A stretch of 64,000 nt of DNA from Methylorubrum rhodinum. Lineage in GTDB: Bacteria > Pseudomonadota > Alphaproteobacteria > Rhizobiales > Beijerinckiaceae. This document shows positions 61,471-64,000 of this stretch, one piece after another; the stretch's first letter is position 1, and each line of letters starts with the position of its first letter. The stretch is from NCBI RefSeq assembly GCF_014199935.1, contig NZ_JACHOP010000006.1, forward strand, positions 202,417-266,416, in the 5' to 3' direction. Both the position numbers and the translations under genes were made by a program. The notes under the pieces were generated by a model, which was not told the DNA's origin, did not search any database, and was given only the letters and a program-made list of their open reading frames with translations.

Positions 61471-62319
61471 GTGCCGCGCCTCTTCCCCCTGTCCGACCTC
61501 CACCTCGAACGCCGCCGACCCGAGGCGATCCCGCGTCCGTCGGCGCCCTTCGACGTGCTCGTCTGCGCCGGCGACCTGCACGAGGGCCATCCCGAGAAGG
61601 GCGTGGACTTCCTCGTCTCGCTCGCCGAGGGCCGGCCGGTCGTGCTGGTGCCGGGCAACCACGAGCACTACGCCCCGACGGGCGACGAACGCACCGCGCC
61701 GGAACTGCTCGCGGCGCTTGAGCGCGCCGTCGCCCGGCGTAACGGGGAGGGCCAGCGCATCCACCTGCTCCAGGGCGGGCAGGCGACGGTGATCGAGGGC
61801 GTGCGCTTCGTCGGCACCACGCTCTGGAGCGACTGGTCGCTCGCCGGCCGCTGGCTGACCGACGACACCCCCGACCGCCCCGCCGACCCGGTCGCCTACG
61901 CCGCGGCGCGGATGACAGACCCGGTCACCGGCTCGCGGGAGTATCGCGGCGCGATCCGCCGGGCCGACCGCGCCGCGTGGTCGCCGGCCGACGCCATGGC
62001 GGCACATATCGCAGAGAAGGCCGCCTTCCTCGAAGCGCTGGCGCAGCCCCATGCCGGCCCGACGGTGGCGGTGACGCACCATCCTCCGAGCCCGCTCGCG
62101 GCGGACGCCTTTCGCGATGCGCCGGGCGTGCCCTGGTGGGTGCCGGCCTTCTACGCCACGACCGTGCTCGACGACCTCCCGGACGCCGAGCGGCCCGATC
62201 TCTGGTTCTCCGGCCATTTCCATGCCGGGCACGACATCAGGCTCGGGCGCACGCGCTGGATCGCCAACCCGGTCGAGGGGAAGACGTTTCGCAACGACAT
62301 CGTCGCCGAACTCGGCTGA
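61471..62319 (+). CDS. calcineurin-like metallophosphoesterase
   Basis: 282 aa, GTG start, 19 bp after the previous gene. The two-metal site is complete: LFPLSDLHLE, VCAGDLHEG, PGNHEHY, VTHHPPSPL and SGHFHAGHD. A helical insert fills about residues 120-190. Substrate unknown; family members cleave phosphodiesters or nucleotides. Confidence 0.87.
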   Translation: MPRLFPLSDLHLERRRPEAIPRPSAPFDVLVCAGDLHEGHPEKGVDFLVSLAEGRPVVLVPGNHEHYAPTGDERTAPELLAALERAVARRNGEGQRIHLLQGGQATVIEGVRFVGTTLWSDWSLAGRWLTDDTPDRPADPVAYAAARMTDPVTGSREYRGAIRRADRAAWSPADAMAAHIAEKAAFLEALAQPHAGPTVAVTHHPPSPLAADAFRDAPGVPWWVPAFYATTVLDDLPDAERPDLWFSGHFHAGHDIRLGRTRWIANPVEGKTFRNDIVAELG

Positions 62320-62398
62320 AACCCGGATGCCGCTCCGCGCGTAAGCGTCTCGGGTCGGCCGATGCCGGCCGCAACGACGAGAACCCGGAGATCGTCCC

Positions 62399-62620
62399 GT
62401 GAGCGCCTTCATCGCCGTCGTCCTCGTCTGCGCCAACTCCGTGCCGCAGGAGGCCTGCACCGACGACCGGGCCAGCGAGGTGCGCAAGGTGCGCGTCGCC
62501 AACGAACTCGGCTGCACCAGCGGCTGGCAGGAGATCATCGCCCGCACCGATTTGCGCGACGAGGTCGGCAAGACGAGCTACCTCAAGACGGAGTGCCGCC
62601 GGGTGAAGGAGGCGCAGTAG
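62399..62620 (+). CDS. small exported-type hypothetical protein
   Basis: 73 aa, GTG start with GGAG ten to fourteen bases upstream. A short hydrophobic start (MSAFIAVVLVCANSV) precedes CTDDRASEVRKVRVANELGC, then SGWQEIIARTDL and YLKTECRR, with four cysteines. It resembles small Methylobacterium proteins with the same NELGCTSGWQ stretch as I recall. Possibly periplasmic with two disulfides. Confidence 0.6.
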   Translation: MSAFIAVVLVCANSVPQEACTDDRASEVRKVRVANELGCTSGWQEIIARTDLRDEVGKTSYLKTECRRVKEAQ

Positions 62621-62739
62621 TGCTCTGACTCTGGTGCTTTGACGCCGTCTTGAGGCACATCGAAGACCCGACACTTTAAGCGAGCCGGAGCCCTATCACT
62701 ACCTGAGCACTTTGAGGTCAGCCGGCAGCTTGAAGCAAT

Positions 62740-63010
62740 GTCGGGCCTTGAGGACATCGCGCCGGCGGGACGAGGTCGACGAACCGTCGGCCGATGATGG
62801 CCTGCCGCACGGCGGGCAGGCTCGGAGACGGTGGTACCCCCGGCCGGCCGGTCCGCTTTTTTTCCCCGGCCCGTTCGATCAGGCTGGGCGAGGCGGAGGT
62901 GCCGGAGGTAAGCGCAGGCCATACACGTCATCAGCGCGTGGCGGTGCAGACCGGTCCAGCAGCGGCCCTCGAAGTGATCGAGGCCGAGTTCCTGCTTCAT
63001 CTGTTGGTGG
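62740..63010 (-). pseudogene. IS701/IS4-type transposase C-terminal relic
   Basis: On the minus strand the end of an IS701-like transposase can be read: QQMKQELGLDHFEGRCWTGL, then HRHALMTCMACAYLRHLRLA (family form QLKEELGLDHFEGRSW, LHRHALMTM). The catalytic part is missing and the frame continues into unrelated sequence. Immediately next to it, on the other strand, lies the IS3 relic. Together they mark a spot of repeated insertion. Confidence 0.65.
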
Positions 63011-63182
63011 GGCTGCCGGCGGCCCGGACCATCATCGAGGCGTGGCGGGTCGCCTCCAACACCTGCCGCCCGCACACGAGCCACGGTGGGCTCACCCCAA
63101 ACGCGTTTGCAACCCGGCCCAAATAGGACCAGAGCCAGAACGGACTCTGGTTATGAACGGGGGCAAACAGGGGGCAAGGTCA
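63005..63182 (+). pseudogene. IS3-family (IS407-group) OrfB tail and element end
   Basis: Plus-strand C-terminal piece AARTIIEAWRVASNTCRPHT then SHGGLTPNAFATRPK (family form RPHSSLGYLTPNAFA). The coding tail is followed by GGGGGCAAGGTCA at 63170-63182, the usual right terminal sequence of IS407-type elements (complement TGACCTTGCCCCC). The left end and body are missing. It fused to, or inserted in, the IS701-type relic. Confidence 0.65.
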
Positions 63183-63709
63183 GACCATATTCGGCTGGGG
63201 CATGGTCCTGAGCCTCGCGTGAAGGCCGTCAGGAGCGTGATATGGCTCGATGCGCCGCCCGGCATCCTCGCGCTTGAGCCGGAGGACGCGATGCGTCTCG
63301 ACTCATGAGGTCGGATACCTTCCTTGCAGCGGCACCCTATCGGATTGATCCGGCCCCCATCGCGTACGGCCTGAATGCACTCCCCCGCCTCAACCAGCAT
63401 TCGTCGGACTCTGCGTCGAGTGATCAGAACCGATCCATTTCTTCCGAGAGGGCTTGTCCGCCTCGAGCGGAGCCTTGGTCGCCTCCTTCGATGAGGGCGG
63501 CGGAGGCGGCGGTTGATTCGCGAACGGAGGCTCTCCGTTCCTTCGCAGAGAGGCGCAACAGACGCCGCCACTCGCGCGAATGGATCACCGCTTTGGGGCA
63601 GCCAGCTCGTTCCATTCGTTGTACGAAGGTTGTACGTCCGGAGTTCGAAGTCGGCTTCTGACGAGCCTTACATGCGGGCCAACCACTTGACCCGACTGAT
63701 GAATTTGCT
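63183..63709. other. intergenic stretch, no gene recognised
   Basis: About 530 bp after the transposase relics. No frame shows a familiar protein. GAGGTCGGATAC at about 63309-63320 recalls a part of the palindrome at 2364. Probably decayed mobile DNA next to the tRNA gene. The nearby tRNA-Gly is a plausible attachment site for integrative elements, but no repeat of its 3' end is seen here. Confidence 0.35.
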
Positions 63710-63784
63710 TGGAGCGGGCGATCGGGATCGAACCGACGACATTCAGCTTGGGAAGCTGACGTTCTACCACTGAACTACGCCCGC
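63710..63784 (-). tRNA. tRNA-Gly (anticodon CCC)
   Basis: On the minus strand the cloverleaf reads: acceptor GCGGGCG with CGCCCGC (63778-63784 with 63714-63720), D arm with TAGTTCAGTGGTAGAA, anticodon stem TCAGC/GCTGA with loop TTCCCAA giving anticodon CCC (decodes GGG), T arm with GGTTCGATCCC. Discriminator T at 63713 and encoded CCA at 63710-63712. All stems pair. Confidence 0.95.
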
Positions 63785-63943
63785 AACGCTATGCGTTCTG
63801 AACCGCTTAGGCCGTTTGAGTCAACGCCTTTCGCGACGATGTCTGACGCTGCGTAGCACCTTTGTAGCAAGAGCGTCACGACGAGTGCAACGCCATGAGC
63901 GAAGGTGACCTGACCGGTATTTTGAACCGAGCCAATTGAGAGG

Positions 63944-64000
63944 TTACTGCATGGCGGTGGCCATGGGTAGCCGGAAGGCGAGATCCGGGTAGCTGACTGG
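63944..64000 (-). CDS. IS3-family transposase OrfB, C-terminal end (cut by window end)
   Basis: The minus-strand frame PVSYPDLAFRLPMATAMQ ends at a TAA at 63944. It closely matches the tail PVGFPDLAVRLPM of the decayed copy at 8804-9150. Most of the gene lies outside the window. The element's terminal sequence may begin near TGACCTGACCGG at 63906-63917. Whether the full copy is intact cannot be judged. Confidence 0.55.
   Translation of the reverse strand, partial: PVSYPDLAFRLPMATAMQ

Noticed and set aside
63092..63571. Minus-strand open frame of about 159 codons in the IS relic area
   Set aside because: Composition is random-looking (RRLRRPHRRRRPRLRSRR) and no family pattern appears.

Overview
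The window reads as about 64 kb of chromosome from a high-GC alphaproteobacterium, most likely Methylobacterium/Methylorubrum. The evidence is dense gene packing with GTGA/ATGA start-stop overlaps, GC-rich codon use, aerobic-type cob genes, an oxalate/formate-type MFS carrier, a BcsS-like protein, a C30-type carotenoid locus and several extragenic palindrome families I associate with that group. The species is inference; no rRNA or marker set is present.

Layout. 1-8.6 kb: the end of a LysR regulator, a divergent LysR/DsbA-like pair, a VOC protein, a transglutaminase-like protein, an Rmf-like peptide, an HWE histidine kinase with a single-domain response regulator, and small unknown proteins. 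8.8-17.5 kb: a decayed IS3 transposase, then a cobalamin riboswitch heading a tightly coupled operon (TonB-dependent receptor, ABC ATPase, two DUF3526-type permeases, a small HTH-like protein, a DUF1624 membrane acyltransferase). A 116-bp repeat lies at the operon's end, with its second copy at 7.7 kb, followed by an internally deleted IS5-type element. 17.6-20.2 kb: a molybdenum-cofactor maturation set (MocA-like, molybdopterin-binding, XdhC split in two). 20.4-26.4 kb: an orphan periplasmic binding protein, infA, DUF2256, a formyltransferase, an SDR, an FeS photolyase and a BcsS-like protein. 26.7-31.5 kb: exoD, a zinc uptake operon facing zur, and a WcaJ-type sugar transferase. 31.8-34.2 kb: an MFS exporter, an HmuQ/IsdG-type monooxygenase and an XRE regulator. 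34.3-38.0 kb: cobL-cobE-cobM-cobB. 38.3-48.6 kb: an OxlT-like carrier, a methyltransferase, a gamma-glutamyltransferase, htpG, gluQ, rlmE and ppx/gppA. 48.7-57.7 kb: carotenoid genes (two CrtI-type oxidoreductases, a CrtQ-like glycosyltransferase, a PlsC-type acyltransferase) surrounding an ABC-2 exporter, a DUF2141 protein and a GATase. 57.7-62.6 kb: HerA-like ATPase, SpoU methyltransferase, MaoC hydratase, short CDF-like protein, phosphoesterase. 62.6-64 kb: transposase relics, tRNA-Gly(CCC), and the edge of an IS3 element.

The most interesting unit is the riboswitch-controlled operon at 9.3-16.9 kb. Every downstream gene overlaps the stop codon of the one before it, so one B12-sensing leader should control an outer-membrane receptor together with an inner-membrane ABC-2 transporter and an acyltransferase. 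I know of no described system with that set. The carotenoid locus carries a near-complete set for a glycosylated, acylated C30 carotenoid but no synthase. The window also holds at least six unrelated families of extragenic palindromes, mostly placed right at stop codons.
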